From Nonomuraea angiospora (lineage in GTDB: Bacteria > Actinomycetota > Actinomycetes > Streptosporangiales > Streptosporangiaceae), in NCBI RefSeq assembly GCF_014873145.1, contig NZ_JADBEK010000001.1:5022001-5086000 (forward strand): 64,000 nucleotides of DNA, given 5' to 3'. This document shows positions 18,066 to 26,100 of this stretch, in pieces. Each line of letters starts with the position of its first letter. The first letter of the stretch is position 1. The position numbers and the translations under genes are program-made. The notes under the pieces are model-generated. The model saw only the letters and a list, made by a program, of their open reading frames with translations, was not told the DNA's origin and made no database searches.

Positions 18066-18545
18066 GTGGATGCCATAGAGGGGCAAGCGGGCAGCAGCGA
18101 CCGGCCCGCGGCCCGGGTCGTCTGCCTGGATCGCGACGGCAGGGTGCTGCTCATGCACTGGTACGACCCGGTCAGCCGCATGGACGTCTGGGAGCCGCCC
18201 GGCGGCGGGATCGACCCCGGCGAGACGGCGCTGGAGGCGGCCAGGCGGGAGCTGGGCGAGGAGACCGGGCTGCCGGGCTCGGCGGTGCTGGAGCGGTTCG
18301 TCGAGGTCGAGCGCGACTTCTCGTGGCTCGGAGTGCGATACGTGAAGACCGAGCCGTTCTTCCTGGCCACCTTCGAGGAGGCTCGGCCGGAGGTGGATCC
18401 CGGGGAGCTCACCGAGGAGGAGCGGGCGGCCTACCGTGGCTACACCTGGGCCGAGGAGCTGCCCGACGACGTGGAGCCGCCCGAGCTGGCGAAGGTGATC
18501 GAGCGGCTCACCACGCGACGAGGCGGCGTCACAGGTCCAGAGTGA
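18066..18545 (+). CDS. NUDIX hydrolase
   Basis: A 159-residue NUDIX protein starting at GTG 18066. The NUDIX box is complete, from [20 protein letters not shown] through EETGL (GX5EX7REUXEEXGU), at about residues 45-68. The enzyme cleaves a nucleoside diphosphate linked to another group, and the exact substrate is not predictable. It is 10 bp downstream of the ArsR-like gene and may be its operon partner. Its last 17 bases overlap the 3' end of the convergent MBL-fold gene. Confidence 0.9.
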   Translation: MDAIEGQAGSSDRPAARVVCLDRDGRVLLMHWYDPVSRMDVWEPPGGGIDPGETALEAARRELGEETGLPGSAVLERFVEVERDFSWLGVRYVKTEPFFLATFEEARPEVDPGELTEEERAAYRGYTWAEELPDDVEPPELAKVIERLTTRRGGVTGPE

Positions 18546-19269
18546 CGCCCTCGGCGGCCGCCGTCAGCGTGCCGTCATAGGACTTCGCGGCGGCCAGCAG
18601 CGCGGGCGCCGGGGACGTGTCGGGCCACAGGTGGGTGAGGAGCAGGCGGGCCACGCCCGCCGAGGCCGCGGTGCGGCCCGCGTCCAGGGCGCTGGACAGG
18701 TAAGGCGCGTCCTCTTCGGGGACGCGTTCCGGATATGTCGCCTCGGCCACCAGCAGGTCCGCTCCCTCCGCCAGCGCCATCAGCTCGGGGGACGGCCCCG
18801 TGTCACCGGTGTAGGCGATCACGCGGCCTCCGGCGCTCAGTCGCAGTCCGGCATTGGGCACGTGGTGCGGCAGGTCGAACACGTCCAGGCGGAACGGCCC
18901 GATCTCGTACGGCACGCCGGGCGCGAGATCGCGCGCCACGAAGCTGCCCGCCAGCATGCGCGGCTTGTCCAGCGCCAGGACGGCGTCCAGCGCGCCCGGC
19001 GGCGCGTACACCGGCAGGGCGGGAGCGGGGACGTCGGCGAGGGCGCGGGCGCGCAGCAGCGGGTTGAGGTCGGCGCAGTGGTCGGGGTGGCCGTGGGTGA
19101 CCAGCACCGCGTCCACCTCGTCGGCCCGCATGCGCCCGAGGAGCCTCGGCAGCGTGGCGTAGCCGGGATCGACGAGGACGCGGAACCCCTCGGCCTCCAC
19201 CACGTAGCCGCTGCACGCCTCCCCCGCGGCAGGCCAAGCCCCACATCCACCCAAAACAGTAAATTTCAC
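18529..19269 (-). CDS. MBL-fold metallo-hydrolase
   Basis: A 246-residue metallo-beta-lactamase-fold protein starting at GTG 19269 ([13 protein letters not shown]). The metal-binding motif HGHPDH is in [18 protein letters not shown] at about residues 58-75. Further ligands are in [19 protein letters not shown] and the late LLTHLWPD. The layout resembles the RNase Z / arylsulfatase-like branch of MBL hydrolases (ElaC-like), but the true substrate is unknown. It is on the minus strand, 20 bp downstream of the serine hydrolase gene and possibly co-transcribed with it. Confidence 0.87.
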   Translation of the reverse strand: MKFTVLGGCGAWPAAGEACSGYVVEAEGFRVLVDPGYATLPRLLGRMRADEVDAVLVTHGHPDHCADLNPLLRARALADVPAPALPVYAPPGALDAVLALDKPRMLAGSFVARDLAPGVPYEIGPFRLDVFDLPHHVPNAGLRLSAGGRVIAYTGDTGPSPELMALAEGADLLVAEATYPERVPEEDAPYLSSALDAGRTAASAGVARLLLTHLWPDTSPAPALLAAAKSYDGTLTAAAEGVTLDL

Positions 19270-19289
19270 ACTTACCCCAAAATCGGTTG

Positions 19290-20081
19290 TCAGGCGTGGG
19301 GGCCGTCGCGGAAGTGGCCGAGTTCGTCGAGCGTCGTCACCAGGAGCCCGCGTAGCAGCCGCCCCGCCACCTTCTCGTGCTCGGGCTCCACGGGCACGCC
19401 CTTGCCCACCTTCTCCACGTACACCTCGCGCTCCCGCAGGTCGGTGTACGGCAGCGCGGTCATCCCCACGGCCACCGCGACCCGGGTGCCGCCTCGGGGC
19501 AGCACGGCCACGGTGTGCGTGCGCAGGCAGGTCTCGTCAGGGGCGCCGTACCAGCCGCTCTTGACCCCGGCCCCGGGCGAGCGGATCGCCTCCCTGGCCC
19601 CGAACGCCTGCGACGCGCTGACCTGCCGCATCCACCCCAAAATGGTCTCCGCGATCGGGTCACCGGCGACGGCGGCCTGGGCGAGCACCGCGTACGCGAT
19701 CGCGACCTCGTCGGCGGCCACCTCGACCGAGCCGAACCGCGAGGGGTCGCCGTTGGGCGGCGACCAGGCGATCCCGGTGCGGCTGCGCAGGTCGTCGAGG
19801 ATGACCCGGGGGCCGACGGCCAGCCACAGGTTGAGCGTGTCGGCGTTGGAGGACACGACCACGGCGGGCTCGGCGTGCCGCCGCCACCGTTCGGCGTCGG
19901 AGATGTGGGCGGCGCTCACCCACGCGTACAGGGGCTTGAGCAGCGAGGCGCAGCGCAGCCGCGCCAGCCCCACGGTGACGCCCACCGTGCGGGCGGGCGG
20001 CCCGCCGTAGCCGCGTCTGATGCCCGCGGCCTGGACGCTGGCGCTGTGGTCGAGGTCTTTGAGCAGGTCGTTGAAGCCCAC
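19290..20081 (-). CDS. cytoplasmic serine hydrolase (beta-lactamase-like)
   Basis: A 263-residue protein with the three motifs of penicillin-recognising enzymes: SLLK (SxxK) near residue 46, SSN (SxN) near 77 and KSG near 178. There is no signal peptide or lipobox, so the protein appears to stay inside the cell, which is odd for this fold. It may act on a cytoplasmic ester or amide. It is followed by the MBL-fold gene and preceded, with a 15-bp gap, by a TetR gene on the same strand. Confidence 0.75.
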   Translation of the reverse strand: MGFNDLLKDLDHSASVQAAGIRRGYGGPPARTVGVTVGLARLRCASLLKPLYAWVSAAHISDAERWRRHAEPAVVVSSNADTLNLWLAVGPRVILDDLRSRTGIAWSPPNGDPSRFGSVEVAADEVAIAYAVLAQAAVAGDPIAETILGWMRQVSASQAFGAREAIRSPGAGVKSGWYGAPDETCLRTHTVAVLPRGGTRVAVAVGMTALPYTDLREREVYVEKVGKGVPVEPEHEKVAGRLLRGLLVTTLDELGHFRDGPHA

Positions 20082-20096
20082 GCCCCCACCGTAGAC

Positions 20097-20714
20097 CTAG
20101 GAGGGACTCCCCCAGCGCCCTTCGTACCACTCCGCGCTCGGCGGGTCGCCGGGCAGCTCGGTCGCCCCCGGCGCGCGCAGGCCGTCGAGCGCGATGGTCA
20201 GCAGCCGCTCCTTGACGTGCGGATGCTCGCCGCCGGGCGCCGGGCGGCTGAACTGCTCCACGAGCAGCGAGACGTCCAGCGTGGTGACGTCGCCCCTGAG
20301 CACGCCGGCCGCGCGCGCCCTGGCGATCAGCCGGTCGGCGAGGTCGGTGCCCTTGCGCGCCGTGCGCCACATCTCGTCGGTGACCTCGATGGTGCCCGCG
20401 ACCGGCGCGAGGGCGCCCGCCCTGAACCCCACGCACGCGCGGATGTAGGAGACCAGCCCCTCCCAGGGGTCCGGCTCGGCCAGCCCCGCCTCGGCCGCCT
20501 CGACCCCGCGCTCCATGGCGATCACGCACAGGCGCTGGAGCAGCTCCTCCTTGGTGCGGTAGCGGCGGTAGAGGCTGCCCATGCCCACGCCCGTCGCCTT
20601 GGCGATGGCCGCCACCGGCGCGTCGAACCCCTGCGTCGTGAACACCTCGTGCGCGGCCCGCAGCAGCCGCAGATCGTTGCGCGCGGCCTCTGCCTGCCTC
20701 CCGCGTGTGCTCAT
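20097..20714 (-). CDS. TetR/AcrR family transcriptional regulator
   Basis: A 205-residue regulator starting at ATG 20714 (MSTRGRQAEAARNDLRLLRA). The helix-turn-helix is VFTTQGFDAPVAAIAKATG followed by VGMGSLYRRYRTKEELLQ at about residues 22-65. The C-terminal part is a helical ligand domain. It diverges from a quinone-oxidoreductase-like gene, and a perfect 9+1+9 palindrome sits between the two starts, so the oxidoreductase is its probable target. Confidence 0.88.
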   Translation of the reverse strand: MSTRGRQAEAARNDLRLLRAAHEVFTTQGFDAPVAAIAKATGVGMGSLYRRYRTKEELLQRLCVIAMERGVEAAEAGLAEPDPWEGLVSYIRACVGFRAGALAPVAGTIEVTDEMWRTARKGTDLADRLIARARAAGVLRGDVTTLDVSLLVEQFSRPAPGGEHPHVKERLLTIALDGLRAPGATELPGDPPSAEWYEGRWGSPS

Positions 20715-20736
20715 GCCGTACAGGATATTAGTATTT

Positions 20737-20755
20737 TCGGAGCGAATCGCTCCGA
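20737..20755. promoter_or_regulatory. perfect 19-bp palindromic operator
   Basis: TCGGAGCGA (20737-20745), A, TCGCTCCGA (20747-20755). It lies 22 bp from the TetR start and 16 bp before the oxidoreductase start, beside TATTAGTATTTT, which is AT-rich and promoter-like. This is a strong candidate binding site for the TetR protein. Confidence 0.75.
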
Positions 20756-20771
20756 TAGAGAAGGGCTCATC

Positions 20772-21707
20772 ATGCGTGCGGTGGTCTTGAGGCGGTACGG
20801 CGGGCCGGAGGCGCTGGTCGTGGAGGAGGTGCCGGACCCGGTGGCCGGGCCCGGGCAGGTGCTCGTGGAGGTGTCGGTGGCGGGCATCACGTTCGTGGAG
20901 ACGCAGGTACGCGCCAACCGGGGGCCGCGGCAGGCCGAGCTGCCCGCGATCCTGGGCAACGGCGTCGCGGGGACGGTGGCCGCGACCGGCGAAGGCGTCG
21001 ACCCGGCGCTGACCGGCACGCCGGTGGTCAGCACGCTCGGCGGTCACGGCGGATACGCGGAGCTCGCGGTGGCGAGCGCCGACGACCTGATCCCGATCCC
21101 CGGCGGCCTGTCGCCCGAGTTCGCGGTGGCGCTGCTCGCGGACGGGCGCACCGCCGTCGGCCTGGCGCGGGCCGCCGCCCCCGAGCCCGGGGAGTGGGTG
21201 CTGGTCGAGGCGGCCGGCGGCGGCGTCGGCAGCCTGCTGGTGCAGCTCGCCACGGCCGCGGGGGCGCGCGTGGTGGGCGCGGCGAGCAGCGCCGCCAAGC
21301 GCGACCTGGCGGCGAGCCTGGGCGCGGAGCTGACGGTCGACTACACCGACCCCGGCTGGACCCGCCTGGTACGCGACGCGACCGGCGGCCTCGACCTGGT
21401 CTTCGACGGGGTCGGCGGCCAGGTCGGCGCGGCGGCGCAGGGGCTGCTCAAGGACGGCGGCCGGTTGAGCGTGTACGGCATGGCGGGCGGTCCGATGACC
21501 ACGCCGGAGCCGCGCGTGACGGCGGTCGCCTGGCCCCAGGCGGACATGCGGGAGCTGGCCAGGCAGGCCCTGACGCTGGCCGCCGCCGGCCGCCTGCGCC
21601 CGACCGTCGGCGCCACCTATCCCCTGGAGTCGGCCGCCGAGGCGCACGCCACCATCGAGGCCCGCGCGGTGACCGGCAAGAGCCTGCTCGTGCTCCGGCC
21701 CGTCTAG
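20772..21707 (+). CDS. zinc-binding-type alcohol dehydrogenase / quinone oxidoreductase (MDR)
   Basis: A 311-residue medium-chain reductase with ATG 20772 after AGAAGGG. It opens MRAVVLRRYGGPEALVVEE, has the NADPH Rossmann motif AAGGGVGSLLVQLATAAGARV near residue 140, and ends in the usual LLVLRPV. The zinc ligands of true alcohol dehydrogenases are missing, so it belongs to the zinc-free quinone-reductase (QOR) group and probably reduces quinones or enones with NADPH. It is likely repressed by the divergent TetR. Its stop overlaps the next convergent gene in CTAG at 21704-21707. Confidence 0.9.
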   Translation: MRAVVLRRYGGPEALVVEEVPDPVAGPGQVLVEVSVAGITFVETQVRANRGPRQAELPAILGNGVAGTVAATGEGVDPALTGTPVVSTLGGHGGYAELAVASADDLIPIPGGLSPEFAVALLADGRTAVGLARAAAPEPGEWVLVEAAGGGVGSLLVQLATAAGARVVGAASSAAKRDLAASLGAELTVDYTDPGWTRLVRDATGGLDLVFDGVGGQVGAAAQGLLKDGGRLSVYGMAGGPMTTPEPRVTAVAWPQADMRELARQALTLAAAGRLRPTVGATYPLESAAEAHATIEARAVTGKSLLVLRPV

Positions 21708-22156
21708 GCGCCGAAGCGCGCCCACGACACGACGAGCGCGGCAGGCACCAGCGCGACCACCCCCAGCGCGGTCACCACCTTCCACCGCCGCGCCACCCCA
21801 GGCTCCGTCACGAACGCCGCCACGGCCCCTGCCCCGGCGAAGAGCGCCCCGGCCGTGACAGCGTGCGCGAGCGAGGACGTCCACGACGGCACCGCCTCGC
21901 CGACGAGCCTGAACACCACCAGCACCCCGCCCGCCACCAGCGCCACCCGCCGCCCCGGCCGTACGTCCACCCGCTCCAGCACGAGCGCGGACGCGGCGAG
22001 CAGTGCGAGCGTGATCACCACGACGACGCCGACGGCGGGGGCCAGGCACCCCCAGTCCTCACAGCCGATGCCCGCCCAGGCCAGGCGCACGCTGGCCCAC
22101 CACAGCACCCCCAGAGCCGCGCACACCGCGGCCGACCGCCCCATTCGCCCCCGCAT
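21704..22156 (-). CDS. four-span membrane protein of unknown function
   Basis: A 150-residue hydrophobic protein with four predicted membrane spans: about residues 8-28, 40-60, 70-88 and 95-145, the last region probably holding two close helices. The loop after the first span has a Cys pair (GCEDWGC), outside the membrane if the N-terminus is inside. I do not recognise the family. It starts at ATG 22156 (MRGRMGRSAAV), converges with the oxidoreductase, and lies 26 bp downstream of the TPR gene on the same strand. Confidence 0.7.
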   Translation of the reverse strand: MRGRMGRSAAVCAALGVLWWASVRLAWAGIGCEDWGCLAPAVGVVVVITLALLAASALVLERVDVRPGRRVALVAGGVLVVFRLVGEAVPSWTSSLAHAVTAGALFAGAGAVAAFVTEPGVARRWKVVTALGVVALVPAALVVSWARFGA

Positions 22157-22182
22157 AACCCAATAGTCCCATCGGCCGGTCG

Positions 22183-23892
22183 TCAGGAGAGGCGATCGGC
22201 CCGCCGCTCGTCCGCCTCGGCCTCGGCGGCCCGCCCGAGCGCGCGCAGGGCGACGGCCCGGTTGGTGTACAGGTCGGGCTCGGGCCGCAGCCCGATGGCC
22301 CGGCTCAGGTCCTCGACCGCCCCCTCCAGGTCCCCGGCGGCGTACCGCAGCACCCCCCGGTTCCCCCAGGCGGCGGCCAGCCCGGGCGCGCGCTCCACCG
22401 CGCGGTCCAGCGCCTCCCCCGCCGCCGCCAGCCGCCCCGCCGCCGTCTCCAGCTGCCCCAGCACCGTGAGCAGGTGGGGGTTGCCGGGCTCCAGGACGAG
22501 CCCGGCGACGACGTCGGCCAGGGCCTCCTCGTCCCGGCCCACCGCGGCCAGCAGCCCGGCCCGGTTGATGTACGCGTCCAGGTAGGACGGGTCCAGCTCG
22601 ATCACCCGTCCCAGGTCGGCCAGCGCCTGCTCGTTGTCACCCCGCACGGTGTGCAGCTCCGCCCGGTTGTAGTACGCCTCGGGCAGCGGCGGCCCGGCCC
22701 GCATGGCCCGCTCGAAGTCGGCCAGCGCCTCCTCGTGCCGCCCTAGCTTGAACAGCAGGTTCCCCCGCTCCAGGTAGTAGTCGGGAAAGGCCGGGTCCAG
22801 CGCGATCGCCGCCGCGTAGTCCTCCATCGCCTCCTTGACGTGACCGAGCGCGGCCAGCAGCTGGGCCCGGTTGGCCAGCAGCACCATCCGGTGCAGCGGA
22901 TGCCGCTCCCGCAGCTCGCGTGCCAGCTCGACGGCCGACTCGACCAGCGACAGCGCCGCGTCCGGCCGGCCGTGGCGCAGCTCGATCAGCGCCAGGCCGT
23001 TGAGGTCGAAGCCCAGCTTGAACGCCCGGTCCAAGGGCTCCGGAAGCAGGGTGGAGATGGCGATGGCCTCATTGATCCAGCGCCGGGCCCGGCCCAGGTC
23101 CCGTTGTGCGGGGTCGGGGTGGCGGGCGTCGAGCATGGCGGTGCCGTACGCGCTGGCGGCGTGCATCGCCGGATCCTGGCTGACCGAGCGCACCTGGTCC
23201 CAGATCGCCCGGGCGTCGTCGGCGCGGCCGAGGCCGCCCAGCGCCGTCGCGGTGCGCTGCGCGAAGCGCCACCAGTGCCCGCCGCCCGGCTCGGTGCGCG
23301 CCATGCCGCGCTCCCCCAGCTCGACGGCGGCGTGCAGGAAGCCGTCGCGCATGCACCGGTCCACCAGGGCCCAGAGCTCGTCGGCGCTTCGGGTGTCGGG
23401 CGGCGGGTCGGGGCCGCCGGAATACAGCATGATCGTGAGAAGGTCCGGCGGGATCCGCCGCATCATGACGTCCAGCAGCTCGGTGTCCGTCGGGTCGGCC
23501 TCGGCGCCGTTGCACACGGCGATCGCCTGCCCGGGGCGTACGGCGTCCCTGAAGAACTCCGCGAGCCCGTTGGCCAGCCGCAGCGTACGGCGGGGCGCGG
23601 GCACGAGGATGCGCTCGTCCTCGGGCAGCCCGGCGTCGATCGTGGCCCGCCGGAGCGGCACGAGAGGGGCGAGTTCGGGGGCGGCGGCACGGATCTCGAT
23701 GTCGTGCGCCGCCACCAGGTCCCCGTCCCGTTCCAGAGCCTGCGGCACCAGGTGACGCAGCAGGGCGGCGGCGACAGTGTAGGGGCCGCGCGGCCGGCGA
23801 TGTCCGTCGATCAACGGTGTCAGCAGCCCCACGGCCCCCCACTGAGCGGGTGGTTCACCCTGAACTCTGAGATGGGACCTTGCCTCGGTCAC
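22183..23892 (-). CDS. tetratricopeptide repeat protein
   Basis: A 569-residue protein. I place the start at GTG 23892 because this GTG overlaps the TGA of the upstream 24-codon peptide gene (GTGA), which implies translational coupling. Residues 1-200 form a conserved-looking N-terminal region (PYTVAAALLRHLVPQALE, DVMMRRIPPDLLTIMLYSGG) whose family I do not recognise. From about residue 250 to the end there are helical repeats, with at least six clear TPRs (for example DYYLERGNLLFKLGRHEEAL and EAYYNRAELHTVRGDNEQAL). TPRs bind partner proteins or peptides. There is no enzyme motif and no membrane span. Confidence 0.8.
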   Translation of the reverse strand: MTEARSHLRVQGEPPAQWGAVGLLTPLIDGHRRPRGPYTVAAALLRHLVPQALERDGDLVAAHDIEIRAAAPELAPLVPLRRATIDAGLPEDERILVPAPRRTLRLANGLAEFFRDAVRPGQAIAVCNGAEADPTDTELLDVMMRRIPPDLLTIMLYSGGPDPPPDTRSADELWALVDRCMRDGFLHAAVELGERGMARTEPGGGHWWRFAQRTATALGGLGRADDARAIWDQVRSVSQDPAMHAASAYGTAMLDARHPDPAQRDLGRARRWINEAIAISTLLPEPLDRAFKLGFDLNGLALIELRHGRPDAALSLVESAVELARELRERHPLHRMVLLANRAQLLAALGHVKEAMEDYAAAIALDPAFPDYYLERGNLLFKLGRHEEALADFERAMRAGPPLPEAYYNRAELHTVRGDNEQALADLGRVIELDPSYLDAYINRAGLLAAVGRDEEALADVVAGLVLEPGNPHLLTVLGQLETAAGRLAAAGEALDRAVERAPGLAAAWGNRGVLRYAAGDLEGAVEDLSRAIGLRPEPDLYTNRAVALRALGRAAEAEADERRADRLS

Positions 23893-23963
23893 CCCTTGTG
23901 AAGGACGCTGGAGGTCCCCGCCAGCCTCGCGGTTCCAGGCTTGCGGACAATGATGCGCTTCAT
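23889..23963 (-). CDS. 24-codon basic peptide gene coupled to the TPR gene
   Basis: ATG 23963 opens a frame of 24 codons beginning MKRIIVRKPGTARL and ending SSVLHKG, then TGA (23891-23889). It is preceded by an excellent ribosome binding site (GTGGGAGAGG on the coding strand), and its TGA overlaps the GTG start of the TPR gene. The peptide is basic, with a possible leader-like KRIIVRK half and a Ser/Thr-containing tail. It may be a RiPP-like precursor, a signal peptide hormone, or only a leader cistron that drives translation of the TPR gene. No modifying enzyme is encoded next to it. Confidence 0.6.
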   Translation of the reverse strand: MKRIIVRKPGTARLAGTSSVLHKG

Positions 23964-24090
23964 GACATACCTCTCCCACTGGGGCTATTTCCCCATTATT
24001 AGTGCGTCCCGCCGAATATCAAGATTTATGGTGTATAAGTGGGAGGTTAAACCGCGAAAAAGCGGTTGCCTTTTGATTGACGCCTGTAAC
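23964..24090 (-). promoter_or_regulatory. AT-rich promoter and leader of the peptide-TPR operon
   Basis: This 127-bp stretch is far richer in A and T than its surroundings and holds TATAC- and TAATAA-like boxes on the minus strand. A small hairpin (TGGGG-N6-CCCCA, 23980-23995) directly abuts the ribosome binding site of the 24-codon gene at 23970-23979. A 6-bp stem, AACCGC/GCGGTT around 24049-24066, may end the DMT transporter transcript; it has no T-run. Confidence 0.5.
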
Positions 24091-25353
24091 CTATTGGGAC
24101 CGAAACCAACGTGGGAGTGCTTTCGTCCGGGCCTGCTCGGCCTCGCCCATCAGATCGCACAGGCACCGGCCCAGGAGGGTGACCGACCGGCAGCACCCCG
24201 GCCCCGGCAGATTCCGCGCCCGGACGATGACCGTGGCCCGTTCGATCAGCCGCTCCAGGCTGGGCTCCGCGCCGCCCTTGAGCGAGCGCGTGTGCCAGGG
24301 ACACGCCTCTCTGTTCGCGCAGGCCCCTCTGTCGAGGTACGGCGTCTGGCCGCCGCCGAGCGGCAGCGGATCCTCGCGTTTGATCCTCAGGTCGTACAGC
24401 GTCCTGGCCGCCCGTGCGGCGACGGCGAGGAGGGCGTGGTTGGGCCGGGGGCGCTCTTTTCCCAGCGCGGCGGTCCTCGAGGGAAGCGCGAGCAGCATCG
24501 CGCCGGCCATCAACCCCCCGCCGACGACCATGCCCCAGCCGATCTGCTCGTGGAACCAGATCACCGAGATCGCCGCCACCCAGAGTGGCTGCGACGACAT
24601 GAGGATCGCGCTCGGCACGGCCGTGACGTGCGCCTGGCCGTACGAGCGGGCCAGGAACCCCAGCGCGCACGACACCACGGCCAGGTGCCCCAGGATCAGC
24701 CAGTCGGACCCTCCCGACGGCAGCACGACCCCGTCGCGGACGGCGAAGACCCCGGTGAGCAGCCCGATGGTGAACAGCTGGATCACCGTCAGCGCGTACG
24801 CGTGGAAGTTCTCCCCCCGCTTGGACAACTGCGCCAGCAGCAGCGTGTGGCCGGAGTAGAGGGCGGCGGCGGCCAGCGTGACCCCGAGCGCGAGCACCGA
24901 GACCTCCTGGTCCTCCATCCCCCTCAGGAGCGTGAACACGGTCATCCCGGCCAGCGCGAGCACCACCCCCGCCCAGATCCGGCGCGGCACTTTCACCTTG
25001 AACAGGACGAGCGCCAGGATCGGCGTGATCACCACGCCGCAGCCGACGGCGAACCCCGACAGCGAGGACGGCAGCCCGTGCAGCGCGGCGGCCTGACCGG
25101 CCTGGCCGAGCCCGAACATGCCCCCGAGAACGACCCCGTAGATCCAGGTCCTGCGCGGCAGCCCCCTAAGGCAGCGCGGCCTGATGACGAGGAGGGTGAG
25201 CGCGGCGATCAGGTAGCGCTCGGCGAGCAGATCCTCAACCGGTAACCGGAGGATGAGGTCTTTCATCAGCGGGAACGCCGACCCCCAAGCGGCGCTGACG
25301 AACAACAGAAGCACAGCTCCCAGGAGGGGGCGGGGAGCGGGCACGACTGCCAT
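24091..25353 (-). CDS. EamA/DMT family transporter with long C-terminal extension
   Basis: A 420-residue protein. The first 300 residues are a typical ten-span EamA exporter (LLGAVLLLFVSAAWGSAFPL, GFAVGCGVVITPILALVLF, AILMSSQPLWVAAISVIW) with two EamA repeats. A polar tail of about 120 residues follows, with several cysteines (RGACANREACPW and GPGCCRSVTLLGRCLC) and a predicted helix (ERLIERATVIVRARN). EamA proteins normally end near residue 300, so the tail is unusual. It could be a cytoplasmic sensor-like addition, or coding sequence extended after loss of an old stop. The exported substrate is unknown. Confidence 0.8.
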   Translation of the reverse strand: MAVVPAPRPLLGAVLLLFVSAAWGSAFPLMKDLILRLPVEDLLAERYLIAALTLLVIRPRCLRGLPRRTWIYGVVLGGMFGLGQAGQAAALHGLPSSLSGFAVGCGVVITPILALVLFKVKVPRRIWAGVVLALAGMTVFTLLRGMEDQEVSVLALGVTLAAAALYSGHTLLLAQLSKRGENFHAYALTVIQLFTIGLLTGVFAVRDGVVLPSGGSDWLILGHLAVVSCALGFLARSYGQAHVTAVPSAILMSSQPLWVAAISVIWFHEQIGWGMVVGGGLMAGAMLLALPSRTAALGKERPRPNHALLAVAARAARTLYDLRIKREDPLPLGGGQTPYLDRGACANREACPWHTRSLKGGAEPSLERLIERATVIVRARNLPGPGCCRSVTLLGRCLCDLMGEAEQARTKALPRWFRSQ

Positions 25354-25568
25354 AGCAAAAGCATCTCACTACTGTTCGCAGCCACTGATGTACAGGGCGC
25401 AGCCGGTGAGGTTCCTCTACCACTCGGTGTTAAGAGCCTCACCCGCGGGTTCGTAACATCCATACCGCGGACGCTGTAACCGGCGTCTTCGCGTACTGCG
25501 GGTGACGGAAGGAATGTCGGCGGTGAAGTCACGCCGGGAGCCCGGGGAAGATCACCGGGGAAGGGGAG

Positions 25569-25596
25569 CGGCCCCAGGAGGGGTTGGGTGGGGCCG
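25569..25596 (-). terminator. GC hairpin after the acetyltransferase gene
   Basis: CGGCCCCA (25569-25576) pairs with TGGGGCCG (25589-25596) around 12 bases. It starts 16 bp past the stop of the GNAT gene on the minus strand. There is no T-run. The rest of the gap up to 25353 shows nothing recognisable. Confidence 0.45.
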
Positions 25597-25611
25597 TGTG
25601 CCGGGAGGCTC

Positions 25612-26100
25612 TCAGAGCTCGATGACCGCCGGAGGAGCCAGGCGTTTTTCGAGGTACACGACCGTGTGGTCGCCGACCTGCTGTCTGGAGAGCTCGCGCC
25701 ATCCCTCTCGCTCGTAGAGCGCGAGGGCGGCCTCCTGGCTGAGCGTGGTGTCGCCTCTGACGCGCTCGAAGCCGAGCTCCACCGCGCGCCGTTCGAGTGC
25801 GAGCAGCATGGCCGAGCCGAAGCCGCGCCGCTGGAACTCCGGATGCACCCTCAGCCGGCACATCTCGGCCGTGGCCGTGTCGACGGGTTTCAGCCCGCCC
25901 ATCGCGACGACTCGCCTGTCCACCTCGCCGACCAGGAAGTCACCACCGCAGCCCAGGTAGATCTCCTGGATGCGCGGGAAGTCGTCGTCGTAGTAGACGC
26001 CGTCGCCCGGCACCAGTCCCACCTCGGCGAGGGAGATCCGGTGGAGTGCGAGGATGGTGTCGAGATCGGACCACCGATAGCGCCGGATCTCCAGGTTCAT
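25612..26100 (-). CDS. GNAT family N-acetyltransferase
   Basis: A 162-residue single-domain GNAT. MNLEIRRYRWSDLDTILALH is the usual opening, and the acetyl-CoA loop is in CRLRVHPEFQRRGFGSAMLL (QRRGFG) at about residues 82-101, followed by TTLSQEAALALYEREGW. Its ATG overlaps the stop of the XRE regulator gene (ATGA, 26097-26100), so the two are translationally coupled and should act in one pathway. The substrate is unknown. Confidence 0.88.
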   Translation of the reverse strand: MNLEIRRYRWSDLDTILALHRISLAEVGLVPGDGVYYDDDFPRIQEIYLGCGGDFLVGEVDRRVVAMGGLKPVDTATAEMCRLRVHPEFQRRGFGSAMLLALERRAVELGFERVRGDTTLSQEAALALYEREGWRELSRQQVGDHTVVYLEKRLAPPAVIEL

